64,000 bases of DNA, taken from contig CM041292.1 of NCBI GenBank assembly GCA_023052935.1, positions 133,190,951 to 133,254,950 of the forward strand, given 5' to 3'. Of this stretch, positions 22,933-33,123 are shown one piece after another. Source of the DNA: Piezodorus guildinii (Eukaryota; Arthropoda; Insecta; Hemiptera; Pentatomidae). Both the position numbers and the translations under genes were made by a program. The notes beneath the pieces are model-generated. The model did no database searches. It was not told the DNA's origin and saw nothing but the letters and a program-made list of their open reading frames with translations. Position 1 is the first letter of the stretch. The number at the start of each line of letters is the position of its first letter.

Positions 22933-24042
22933 AAAGAATATAAAATATATGATAGTTAGGATATCAGTACAAACATATGAGGAAATAGTAAAATAACTAT
23001 TTATTAACCAAAGTTTCGAACACGTGGGTTTTCATCCCATGCAAAAGTCCAGAAGCAACTGCGTCATCATAACAGATTAACTTAGCATTTTGACTCTTGC
23101 CTGGAAGCCCTGATCAGGACGTAGAAACGCCCTGGTAGAAAGAAACGTTGGATACTAAATAGTTTTTCACTATTTTCTAATATATTTTTTTCGTCACTCG
23201 AACTACCACATCCTTCAAATTTATTTTTAATAATTCTTGAATCAACAGAAGTAGCAACCTTTCAAATGCAAGAGGAGCTGAATCGAGTCAATCTCATCGG
23301 CGAGAATTAAAACTTGAAAATATTTTAAAGATAAAAAAATAACAAGAATACACTTAACTTTCTTTAGCCTTCCAATATTCTATTTTTGAGAAAAAATAAT
23401 ATTTATGAAAAAGAGTAGGCGACACTTTTTCTCGTACTTCGTTTAGCAAAAGAGTTGTGAAGAAAATATTGAGAAAGAAAAACCAGAAATTTCGTCCCAC
23501 TATTTTCTCGAAAGAAAGGGTGGTAACGACCCAGAAAATAGAGAATCAAGGATAGAAGGAATAGGATCAGCTGTTTATGGTAACGATCCATAAATTCACC
23601 TTAAACTTAAGTAACAAGTAACATTTTCTTGTCTTCTATATTTTATTACTGAAACATGATACTTTAGTTTTCTTGGAGATTAACTTTCAAGTGCTTTAGA
23701 CATTTTTAAAAAAGATTTCTTTAAGGAGAGAAAAAAATAAAGTAGAAAAAAAAAGTATCCAATCTCTGAGAAAACTCACACAAGCCGAAATGTTTTCATT
23801 AAACTGCTGCTTCAGGACTAGCATTGAACAATCAAGAACAGCTTATAAGCCCCGCGTAATTAATTCTTGTTCTCAATAAAGGCAAGGTTAAATAAATTTT
23901 AAGCCCTAAAAAAAGTAATTAAGAGCTTATGTTCTTAAAAAAACTAATCATCGGACTTTTATAACTTTTAGAGGCCCAATAAAAAGTCTTTATGTTAAGC
24001 CATCTAGCATTTCTTTTTCTTTTTTTTTATTACAACCAACTT
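22933..24042. repeat. 1.1-kb tandem duplication, unit 2
   Basis: This is the second copy of the unit at 21824-22932, ending with the same TTACAACCAACTT before unrelated sequence begins. The near-identity means a recent duplication or an assembly artefact. Confidence 0.9.
22979..23200. mobile_element. Hairpin element relic (in tandem unit 2)
   Basis: This is the copy of the 21871-22090 hairpin carried along by the 1.1-kb tandem duplication. It shares its sequence except for a 2-base insertion near the left arm. Confidence 0.45.
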
Positions 24043-24090
24043 GTTTCATCAACAAAATCTTTGCGACAAAGATTGGCATTCTAAAATTTA

Positions 24091-24099
<9 letters not shown>

Positions 24100-24160
<61 letters not shown>
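24100..24160. repeat. (TA)n microsatellite
   Basis: A run of TA repeats of about 60 bases, following (TTTA)n. Confidence 0.95.
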
Positions 24161-24166
<6 letters not shown>

Positions 24167-24247
24167 TGTAAATTGACTTCTTATTTATATCGCAATTTAT
24201 AAAATATTACGTAATTTAAATCTGAGTAATATATGGTATTTCCACAA

Positions 24248-24252
<5 letters not shown>

Positions 24253-24305
<53 letters not shown>
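24253..24305. repeat. (TA)n microsatellite
   Basis: A run of TA repeats of about 53 bases. Confidence 0.95.
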
Positions 24306-24309
<4 letters not shown>

Positions 24310-24565
24310 AATATTTGTTCATCGCGGTGTCCTGATCTCAAAAATCTTCACAATAATAACCAGGTTTGGGTGGAATTACATCACAATTTGTGCCTTTAAT
24401 ACTCGTATATAGATCGACTTTCTTTTTTTTTTTTTCTTCTCTTTACGGCGCTTAACCGATTCTAAAAATTTCTACACATTTTCCACTATCTTTATAAATA
24501 ACTGAGTTAATGGCATATTAAATTAAATTTTTTTTCTTTTCTTTTTTCTTCTTTCACGGTAAGAA
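24306..24565 (+). repeat. Dispersed repeat shared with 39.9-40.2 kb
   Basis: The segment starting TTGTTCATCGCGGTGTCCTGATC and continuing through a T/C-rich tract and CTGAGTTAATGGCAT resembles 39945-40175 in the same order. Its continuation may be the 25490-25560 segment, on the far side of the R2-like fragment. It is non-coding and of unknown class. Confidence 0.4.
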
Positions 24566-25310
24566 AAGTAAGACAGTTCTTGAGGAGTGGAGCCAGTGCA
24601 AGTGGCAGGGAGTAGGCGTGGTCCATTTTAAAGCCAGCTCGAGCGTCAACAGGTTTATGTTCGATCGCAAGATTTTAACAGGATCAGAGTGGACCGACGC
24701 AATTAAATTGAACAAAAGCTACGCACCACTTCGTGGAGTACCGGGATCAAGATGCCAGGGTAACGAAGCTGTTGGACCACCCTTCCGCAGATGCCCTGGA
24801 GAGTTAGAAACCCCTTCACATGTGTTGGGAAAATTTCCGCATAACATGCTTCTCGTTACCCGTCGGCACAACCGCATAAAGAAGTAGCAGAATTTTTGGA
24901 ACTGAAAAAGTACAAATGTTTTCAAGAGGTTTTATGCCTTGATACAGATTGGTCAACCATATTTGTGGATATCTTGGTATTTAGTGCCACAAAAAATGAA
25001 GCATTGATAGTGGATCCCACTATCAGATATGAAACAAACGACCAGGAACAAGGCAAAAAGATTCAAGAGAAGAAAAAAGGCATATATACGAAATGAACTC
25101 CATACCTGAAGGAAAAATTTCTTGGAGAGTTCGGCGAGAAGGAATTTACAGTCGTGGGACTTTGGTTCGGAAGCAGGGGGCCATCCCAGTAGCCACAAGA
25201 CCATTTTTGGAGAATTATAGACTCGGAAAAAATCAGTTGCAAAACACAGCGGATACCATAATCTTGGACTCACTGGGAATCCTGCATCACCACGTATATT
25301 AGGGCTAGTC
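24566..25310 (+). pseudogene. R2-clade non-LTR retrotransposon 3' fragment (zinc knuckle and restriction-like endonuclease)
   Basis: Three frames in succession give the C-terminal half of an R2-type ORF. The first (to about 24885) has CRRCP-like RRCPGELETPSHVLG and TRRHNRIK, the gag-like knuckle after RT; one knuckle Cys is replaced (GKFPH where GQCPH is usual). The second (24896-25096, really starting near KEVAEFLEL) has DILVFSATKNEALIVDPTIRYE and EKKKGIY, the core of the restriction-like endonuclease that cuts the target. The third region has FTVVGLWFGSRG and, after another shift, AIPVATRPFLENYRL. RT is absent. Two or three frameshifts make it inactive. R2-clade elements often target specific sites; none is evident here. 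Confidence 0.7.
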
Positions 25311-26527
25311 TGGATTTTTATATGTCTATGATCTATTTCGAAAGCAGTAAAGTATATGTACTTCTATTTGGCAGAATCTCCCTCTATCTTTTTCTTTGAA
25401 ATTGTCTTCAGGATTGATCCGGTATGCTATGTGGTCATGGCAACTCAGCGAAGTTGAGCAGAAGATACAAATTGGAATTTCCTCGTCCTATTCGCAGCTT
25501 TTTGGTTAAAAATACTAATAATTTTTTCTCTATCTTCCAAAATAACTCAGTTATTAAATTTAATCACTACTAATCGGCTGCTATTTTTAAAATAACCAGA
25601 TGATATAAACGAATAGGTGTTAGGATCATCGTTTTATGACCTACTATTTTCGTTGTAAATTAAAAACAAAAATTGGTCCATTGGTTCCGGAGAAATGCCA
25701 CAGATGGCGAACTAAAGGATTTTTTTTTATTCGCTGTTCGGATTCTACGTATCTTGAAACATAAACCCTTAAATTTCGTGGAGGGGGTGGGTTTCTTTAG
25801 TCGATTAAAAAGGGTTCATTATTGAAAATAATAAACCAAAATACCTTTTGAAGTAATTTAAACATTCACACGAGTGATATATTACCAATATTATTATTTT
25901 TTATTCAATACATTCATTATGGAAACCCACACAGGAATTGGACTTTCCAAATGTACTAATTAAAGTTAATCAAATTGTGCGAGCTTCTATGAATCAAATT
26001 CTGGTTGACTAAACAGTTGATTGAAAATAACGCGAGGAGGTGTAGAGGTGTGAAGTTGTTCAGGTTAGTTAACTCATCCGCTGAAAAGCTTCCACCTAAT
26101 TACGCATATTAAAGGATGATACTGCTTTCACTCAGTATCAATTTACAATTTTAGCTCCAACAGATTATAGCACTGTTAATAATGATCTGAGTAACTTCTA
26201 AATGTCTGCACTTTAACCTTTGCTGATAGAATTTCTTATTTAAAATGTTTGTATTAAACAAAAAAGAAGCATTAAGCATTTAAACTAAAGCGTCAGGGTA
26301 CATCTACTACTATCTAGGATCCAAGAATTCATATTCTCTGAAAAGTAAATTAGAAAAATGCTAAGACAGAAATACTGTTAATTTTACAGATTTGTACTAT
26401 ATAATTAGAAAATGTTTTTTATTAATTATAAAACATGGTAATAACTTGTATTGGAACAACCTCTATTGGTAGCACTTGTTTGAGTAAAATAAGTAACTTA
26501 ATTAAAATTAAGTAAAGGATTCTTCAA

Positions 26528-26566
<39 letters not shown>

Positions 26567-28578
26567 AGGGATCATAAATAGGTTGCGCACAAGTAGATTT
26601 GAACAGGCAAGGATTTTTGGGGAAAAAATATAAGTATTTGGACTAAGTCTTTAACTAATGGAACATTGCCATCATAATAGATGATTTCATATGTATCAAA
26701 ATAAGATGGATTTAGGATTTTCTGAAGGATTTTGGTTTGAAAGGATTAGATCCTGGAAGAATTTGATTATTGCGTGTAACCCCAAAGGTCGGTCCCATTG
26801 GTGAATCGTCTGAACTTAAAATCAGGCAGAAACATAAATATATACATTAGAAACTACGCTCTCGTAACAATTTGTAATCTCAATTTAATTAATGTACACC
26901 AAGCGGTCATAATTATAATTAAGAAACATAGAAGTTCAAGTTTTGAGTTATAGAAGCGCGTTCAATCTCAAACGTTTCATTTGTTTTATATAACTTAGCT
27001 GATAAGATAAAGGAGTAAAAGAAAAAGTTAAAGAAAAAAAAATTTTCCGTCTCTTCATCTCCCTCTTAAAATATACTGAGTACTATAGAGATCCCATAAA
27101 ACCCCACTAACTCTAGAAATTTCAACCCCACACACCAAGGGCCTTTAAAATAAATTGATAAATATGTAATAAAATAAAATTAAAAAAAAAAAAAAAAAGT
27201 CAGCCTAGCAAATGAAGAGGAGGAAGCGCGAAGAATACTTTAATCGAAACTCACCAAAATCTAAATTTAATGTCAATGTAACTTTTTCCTTTATTCACAA
27301 TAAAATAAACTAATATTTCATATCATTTATTTATCTACTCCTTTTATCATATATAATTTAACGATTTAAGTAAAGTAAAATTAATTAAAAAAGATAACCT
27401 TATATTCAGAATAAAAAAAAATAGTGATATCAATAAAAATAATAATGAAATAAAAACCTGTATCTTTATAACATATTCATGGTCTGGTGTTCTGTAGATA
27501 ATAAGGTATTCGTACTGCTTTTTGCCCAACGACTTTCCAAGATTTATATATCCCTAGTTTTTGGGTACCCACTTTACAGAGACTGTATGAATCCCTCAGA
27601 GAGGCTTCACGCCGACACCGCAACTTCTTGACTCTATTACAAAGTTCAGTAATTTTTTTTTAAAGAAAATTACTCAATAAATTATTTATCGAACTATTTT
27701 ACTGGTAAGCAAATTTTTTATAGTCAAGAAAACAACTTAATAATTTTTCTTAATGATAGTAAGGTAATTATTTAACTAAAAAACACAGCACTTACAGCTT
27801 CGAAGTAGTACAGAAAGCAATGACGAAAATTCAAAATGAATATGGAAATATACTATATTTATAAAGAAAGTGCCATTTCACTCGATTTTCTGGTCATCGC
27901 TGTATCTCAAAAATTACTATGGTGGTGAAGCTGAAATTTTTCCTGGAGCTTTGACTTACCGTCTAGATGTGCAATGAGGTAACATTCTTTTTCCAAGTGG
28001 TTAAAAAAAATATTTTTCTAAAGCGTAAAACAGAATTGGTTTTCGAATAACTCAAAAACTATACGGCTTCCGAAAAATGTTAAGTACTTATTTAAAAGAT
28101 AATCAAATTTCTAACAACATACATGTAATATCGTATTAATCTGAGATGTATTAGCAAAGATACAAAAATTGAGCATCGTATCCATGTTTCGTGTGTAGGT
28201 TACCTAGACACATGTCCTATTGCTATTAGTAGAATAGAAATTATTTCTGAATTCTAAAAAAGCATGGGTTATTCTGAAGGAAGGCTTCAAACACAATACC
28301 GGAAAATATGAATTTAAGTTGCAAAGGTGTTTTGATGATATACTACAGTTATGTTTAGAAGATAAAACGATGTTATTGAATAATTCTTAATTGGTTACAT
28401 GACATGTAATTGTAACCTATTATTAATATAACTAAATATTAATGTAACCTGTTATTGTAACCTAGTATTAATATAAATAAAAGATTACGGTAATAATCAA
28501 TAAAAATTAAATCAAAAATAGTTATCTCAAGAAACAAGTTATAAACGGAAATCGTGTGAGAGTAATAAATAATTTGAG
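25311..28578. other. AT-rich region with scattered repeats, no gene
   Basis: Segment 25700-25860 (GGATTCTACGTATCTTGAAACATAAACCC, then ATTATTGAAAATAATAAACC) parallels 39620-39750, so it is a dispersed repeat. A 34-base poly(T) run lies at 26531-26564 and an A-run at 27183-27198. A patch at about 27530-27640 contains GAGAGGCTTCACGCCGACACC and is unassigned. I see no supported coding sequence. Confidence 0.45.
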
Positions 28579-28744
28579 ATGGAGTGTGAGCCAGAGAAGG
28601 AAAAATTACCCAGACTGGAGTTGACTTGGAAGGCTGGCTTTGAGAAAACTAATGCCCGAGCATTGAAGGCTCTGGGGGCGATATTTGTGAGGGATTGGGG
28701 GCCCGTTACCTATACACCCCCAGGAAATGGGCGCAAAAATGAAG
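28579..28744 (+). CDS. Possible host exon (very uncertain)
   Basis: An ATG-initiated open stretch in an island of higher GC encodes a charged, non-repetitive peptide beginning MECEPEKEKLPRLELTWKAG. It is followed by AATGAAG|GTATTT, which fits a 5' splice site at 28745. No domain is recognised, and no partner exon was found within the surrounding AT-rich DNA. It could equally be part of an unrecognised transposon or chance. I list it because it is one of the few non-repeat-like open stretches in the window. Confidence 0.2.
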
Positions 28745-29227
28745 GTATTTGTGTGCGGCCCCCCTCCTGCTTCTCCTCTCTCGCTCTATATACTTCTTTT
28801 CTCTCATACTCTTCCAGCCTTTCTCCTAACCTTATGTTATTCATTTACCTTTAAGCTTTTGAGATGTAATATAAAAAAATCGATTCGAGAGAAGCTTAGT
28901 ATTTCCAATACATACATCCGTATTGTCACTTAGATTGGTTATATATTTATTGTAAAAATAAAAACTAAATCGGCAAAAATATTGAAGCGAACTATCAAGA
29001 TGAAGACTAGTGACCAGGGAGTGCCACAAAATTTAGAAAAAGGAGCATACGTAGTAGTTCTTCACATTCATATATATCAGAACATATATCTTAACATATC
29101 CTACATAGAGAGAGAGAGAGAAATGCTTTATTTATTTGGCAATGCTGCCCAAATACATCGGGTTGCTTATAAAACACAGCATACTTATCAATCACTTAGA
29201 CATATTTTACGTACATTTTAAATGTAT
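28745..29227. other. Non-coding stretch
   Basis: C/T-rich sequence at about 28757-28840 (CTCCTGCTTCTCCTCTCTC) is followed by AT-rich DNA and a (GA)n patch near 29107-29122. Nothing further is recognised. Confidence 0.5.
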
Positions 29228-29559
29228 ACTTTCACTTACAATATATAGTAAGGGAAAGTGTTGCGATCGTGAAAATTTTCGAATTCCAGTTTTCAACGGA
29301 AATGCACGTTTTAGGGTCCCCTGAGTCCAAATAAGTCCCGCAAAAAGGTCTGTGTGGTAACTCCCGGGCGGAAACGGTAAGTACTATGAAACTGAAATTT
29401 CATATTTAAGACAAATATACTCCCGAGACGTTACAAAACCTTTTTAATCAAAATGAGCTTACCAGAAGAGAAACTTCATACCATGCATTTTGCACCTTTT
29501 TTCGATTTTCTCGAAAACGGTTTCGACGATTTTGATTAAACTCGCTATATGTACAGAAA

Positions 29560-29560
<1 letters not shown>
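29228..29560 (+). mobile_element. ACTTTCACTTAC-ended repeat, 5' part (copy B)
   Basis: It starts with ACTTTCACTTACAATATATAG and runs through TGCGATCGTGAAAATTTTCG, the CTGAGTCCAAATAAGTCC block and TTGATTAAACTCGCTATATG, where it is cut by a (TA)n tract. Most of it (from 29329) is part of the large palindrome. Confidence 0.7.

Positions 29561-29622
<62 letters not shown>
29561..29622. repeat. (TA)n microsatellite in left arm
   Basis: A TA repeat run between the ACTTTCACTTAC repeat and the LINE fragment. Confidence 0.95.
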
Positions 29623-29624
<2 letters not shown>

Positions 29625-30270
29625 ATGGTGGCGATCTTGAAAATATTACTATTTCAGGGCATACTTTTGAACATGTAGAGAAATTCAAGTATTTAGGTTC
29701 AATGATTACAAGAAAAAATGAAATCTAGGAAGAAATAAAGTCTCAGTTAAAGGTGGGAAATGCGTGTTATTATTCAGTTGATAAGTTACTTAGGTCGCGG
29801 CTTCTATCTAAAAACTTAAAGATTAGAATTTATAAAACTATTATTCTTCCAACGGTTCTTTACGGATGTGAAACTTGGCCGCTTACTTTGAGGGAAGAAC
29901 AACGGCTTAAGGTTTTAGAAAATAAGGTATTGCGTAAAATGTTTGGCCCGAAGAGAGATGAGGCCACTGGGGAATTCAGAAGGTTGCACAACGCGGAATT
30001 GCGGAACTTGTATCCTGTGAATATAATTGAACTAATTGCATCGCGGAGACTCAAATGGGCGAGTACAGTTGTTGGGCTCGATGACGAGCGGATTCCGAGA
30101 AAGTTGGTATTTGCTGATCCGACTGGTAGGCGTCCGAAAGGTAGGCCGAAACGGAGATGGGAGGATTGCGTTAAGGCTGATCTCGGGAGCTTGGGCTTGA
30201 ATGGTGAACATTGGATGAGTCTGTATAGGAGGAATTTGGTGGTATCGGCATCGAACCTTCGGGTTCCCTA
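29623..30270 (+). pseudogene. RTE-like LINE ORF2 C-terminal fragment
   Basis: It begins within the C-terminal region (ISGHTFEHVEKFKYLGSM-like text near 29650-29705, with an in-frame TAG near 29728). From 29753 it is open for 172 residues to a stop at 30269-30271. Motifs: YGCETWPLTLREEQRL, FGPKRDEATGEF, SRRLKWASTVVGLDDE, RPKRRWEDCVKADLG. It is the best preserved tail of this family in the window. No RT active site is included, so it has no function alone. A (TA)n run replaces the usual (TAT)n end. Confidence 0.75.
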
Positions 30271-30277
30271 AGCCTAT

Positions 30278-30280
<3 letters not shown>

Positions 30281-30331
<51 letters not shown>

Positions 30332-30340
30332 ATATATATA
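30281..30340. repeat. (TA)n microsatellite in palindrome spacer
   Basis: A TA-rich run directly after the LINE ORF stop, broken by a TATTATTATATA interruption near 30326-30335. Confidence 0.9.
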
Positions 30341-30489
30341 ATAATTACACGCATTTCCCACCTTTAACTGAGACTTTATTTCTTATTGGATTTCATTTTT
30401 TCTTGTAATCATTGAACCTAAATACTTGAATTTCTCTACGTGTTCAAAAGTATGCTCTGAAATAGTAATATTTTCAAGATCGCCACCAT

Positions 30490-30491
<2 letters not shown>

Positions 30492-30552
<61 letters not shown>

Positions 30553-30783
30553 TTTCTGTACATATAGCGAGTTTAATCAAAATCGTCGAAACCGTTTTCG
30601 AGAAAATCGAAAAAAGGTGCAAAATGCATGGTATGAAGTGTCTCTTCTGGTAAGCTCATTTTAATTAAAAAGGTTTTGTAACGTCTCGGGAGTATATTTG
30701 TCTTAAATATGAAATTTCAGTTTCATAGTACTTACCGTTTCCGCCCGGGAGTTACCACACAGACCTTTTTGCGGGACTTATTT
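30492..30783 (-). mobile_element. (TA)n plus inverted ACTTTCACTTAC repeat piece (copy C)
   Basis: A (TA)n run (30492-30550) is followed by GCTTTCTGTACATATAGCGAG and the inverse of 29329-29560. It stops at GCGGGACTTATTT (30783), where the identity to the left arm ends. The outer end of the family (TGCGATCG, ACTTTCACTTAC) is not included. Confidence 0.75.
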
Positions 30784-32079
30784 GTAAAATTATTGTAAAT
30801 ATATTGGAAAATTTCAAACAAAAGCTTAGTTCTGAAATGAAAGTTAAAAAACCATTTAACGTTTAACCAATTCACGCTTTTTAAGAGCCACACAATTTTT
30901 CTCTTCCGGACGTGTGGTGAAAAGAAAAATAAAGATAAAAATTGAATTTAGAAAAAGAAAATAGTAAGAATAATACTTATTAACGTTTCAACCCATGTTG
31001 AGGGTCTTTATCTAAACTTCAAGGCATGAGTCCTGCGTAAAACAGTTAGCTTCTCGACTTACTTGGAATTACTGAAACAACGTGATTACTATTTATTTTT
31101 TTTTTTTTTTTCGCCACTCAAAAAATGAAATCAGTACACGAAAACATTGCTTCAACTAATGTTCCTACAAAAAATAATAAAATGTACAAACCCATCACTA
31201 CACTTTAAACTAATCTTTAGAACAAAATTACCTAATGGCAAAACTAAGCAAATTCAAGTAAGTGAAAAACTATAGAGGAAAAACAATGTTTCTACACCTA
31301 AGAAACTTCCATACGATATTTACGAATACGAAGGAACTATGGAGGAATTTTCATATAATTCAAACTGCCTTGAGGAATAAGACAGAATCAAAATCAACTT
31401 AAGCACCGAACTTAGTCCTTTACCAACTACTTGAAAGGGCCATTATGCTTTTATCGATCCATTGTTCAACTGCAGAGACAATAAGACCAAGTTATTCGTG
31501 TATCAACCTTATAACAATAGACCGATAAACCAATTCGCTATAAGACCACTTACTAGATATATTGTTTTCCTTTTGAAGTTTATTTTGAGACTAACTCAGA
31601 AAATGAAACAAATCATAAATAATTCTATCATTTATACAAAAACTAATAAACCTTAAAATATCGTTTTTTAAGGATAACTCATCTAACACGCTCTATCATG
31701 AATATAAATTTTTTTCTCAAACTTCTAACGTATTCTTGTGCTACTGCATCGATTCGACAATTTTAAACTGATGTTTCCATAAGTATCAAGATATAATATG
31801 CAGAACGTGAATATAAGAGTTTAAATAAACATATCAGTCGAAATTTACAATTGTTCAATCTAGTTCTACATAAGGGGTACTCACTACGTTTGCTATAACA
31901 TGCTATTTGTGTTATTTTGCTAAACCCGTCGAGTTTCTACCGTTATTTCATGTATAAAATTGATGGCTAATCGTATAATGATAGCCTTATTAACACTCCG
32001 ACGTAAAATAAAGACCATAAAATTTAAAAAATGATGGAAACCATACATAAAAAAAAAAAAAAAAAAACTGACGAGAAGA
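30784..32079. other. AT-rich region with one decayed hairpin element
   Basis: Apart from the hairpin relic at about 30956-31120, nothing is recognised. An A-run lies at 32048-32066. Confidence 0.45.
30956..31120. mobile_element. Decayed hairpin element of the hammerhead-like family
   Basis: The left part reads GAAAATAGTAAGAATAATAC, then TTATTAACGTTTCAACCC. On the minus strand this gives ACCC...GGGT followed by TGAAACGTTAA, the stem II plus GAAA side of the 13.6-kb core. The CTGATGA box has decayed. The right part has CTGAAACAACGTGATTACTATT, then a T-run and TCGCCACTC, like the right end of the 21.9-kb copy. Confidence 0.35.
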
Positions 32080-32185
32080 CGTGCTGCTGGGTACTGTCCT
32101 TCCTCATGCCTGACATGTCATTATTTTGTTTATTATTCTATCCTATTTGCTGATTGTCACATACTGCTGACAGGTGCAAATCAAT
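32080..32185 (+). mobile_element. Isolated 3' UTR fragment of jockey-type LINE
   Basis: GTGCTGCTGGGTACTGTCC, CCTCATGCCTGACATG and TTTGCTGATTGTCACATACTG match, in order, the minus-strand sequence downstream of the dead jockey ORF2 (8880-8795). It is a short 5'-truncated insertion or remnant with no coding part. Confidence 0.5.
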
Positions 32186-32321
32186 AAGGAAAGTAAAAAA
32201 AAAAATAAAATAAATAAGAAAATGTATGTACTAACCGAGGGAAAAGCCTCAAGCACATATTCTAAATCTAATCGATATTAGATTATTACATTAATCTACC
32301 TATATATGAAATATATATGTA
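32186..32321. other. AT-rich spacer
   Basis: No feature is seen. Confidence 0.5.
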
Positions 32322-33123
32322 TATAGTAAGGGAAAGTATTGAAAGTACCTGAATCCAAATAAAACAACGAAGTTCCAAAAAAATCCAAAACCGTGTGTGT
32401 GTGTGTGTAGTAAGTCAAGCACAAAAATGAAAAATCGTACGAAACTGAAATTTCACATTTAAGACAGCTATACGCCCGAGATGTTGTTAATGCAACTTTT
32501 TCATCAAAATAAGCTAACCAGAAAATCTACTTGCCATGCCTTTAGTACCTTTATTCAAAAACGGCTCTTAACTATTCTATATTAAACTCTCTATATCGAT
32601 GTAAAAATAATAGGATTTAATATGATATAGGTTTCATTCTGATTAAAATAGTCTGACAGGGCATAATTGCCAAAATCTTAAAGTTTCTTCATCTAAAGTA
32701 CCTTTAATTTTGTAAATTCTATAAAATTAAATATATCATAATTTTAGCACTGTAAAAAGGATACATATATAATTTGAACGTATGCGATATCCAACTAAGA
32801 GAGGAAAGTACAACAAAAATTGTTTACGCAATTTTTATGTTTTTTTAACATATGAATAGTTATATAGATGTATAATATAACTTTGAAAAGCTAAAAATTT
32901 TATAAAGAATATTATCTAATACACGGAATTGTAAAAGTTAATGAATGATGATGAAAAGCCGATAAAACTAACTGATAGTTGTAGATAAAAATATATTTTA
33001 TTATTATAAAAACGCATGTTCCTATTGAAATTCAATTTAATTACCACTTGAACAATTTATTTTCATCCTTAAATGTATTTTAAAAAATTTAACTCGTTTT
33101 TAACAACGGAGGTAAGTGAAAGT
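32322..33123 (+). mobile_element. ACTTTCACTTAC-ended repeat (copy D)
   Basis: It starts within TATAGTAAGGGAAAGTATTG; the outer ACTTTCACTTAC is replaced by AT-rich sequence. It continues through AACTGAAATTTCACATTTAAG, AATAGTCTGACAGGGC and GAAAAGCCGATAAAACTAACTG, and ends with GGTAAGTGAAAGT at 33111-33123. It is collinear with copy E over about 800 bp and shows no ORF. Confidence 0.7.

Larger units (their letters stand above)
29329..30783. repeat. Large palindrome, arms about 445 bp
   Basis: The left arm 29329-29775 and right arm 30338-30783 are inverted, closely matching copies around a spacer of about 560 bp. Each arm contains, from outside in, part of the ACTTTCACTTAC repeat, a (TA)n run, and a 5' piece of the RTE-like LINE fragment (GGATGGTGGCGATCTTGAAAA in the left arm and its inverse ending at 30491). 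The spacer holds the rest of the LINE C-terminal ORF and another (TA)n run. Three different sequence types sit in both arms, so the inversion was made after they were assembled and is not a simple LINE twin-priming product. Confidence 0.85.

Noticed and set aside
29490..29678. Open stretch with long alternating Tyr-Ile
   Set aside because: It is a translation of the (TA)n tract.
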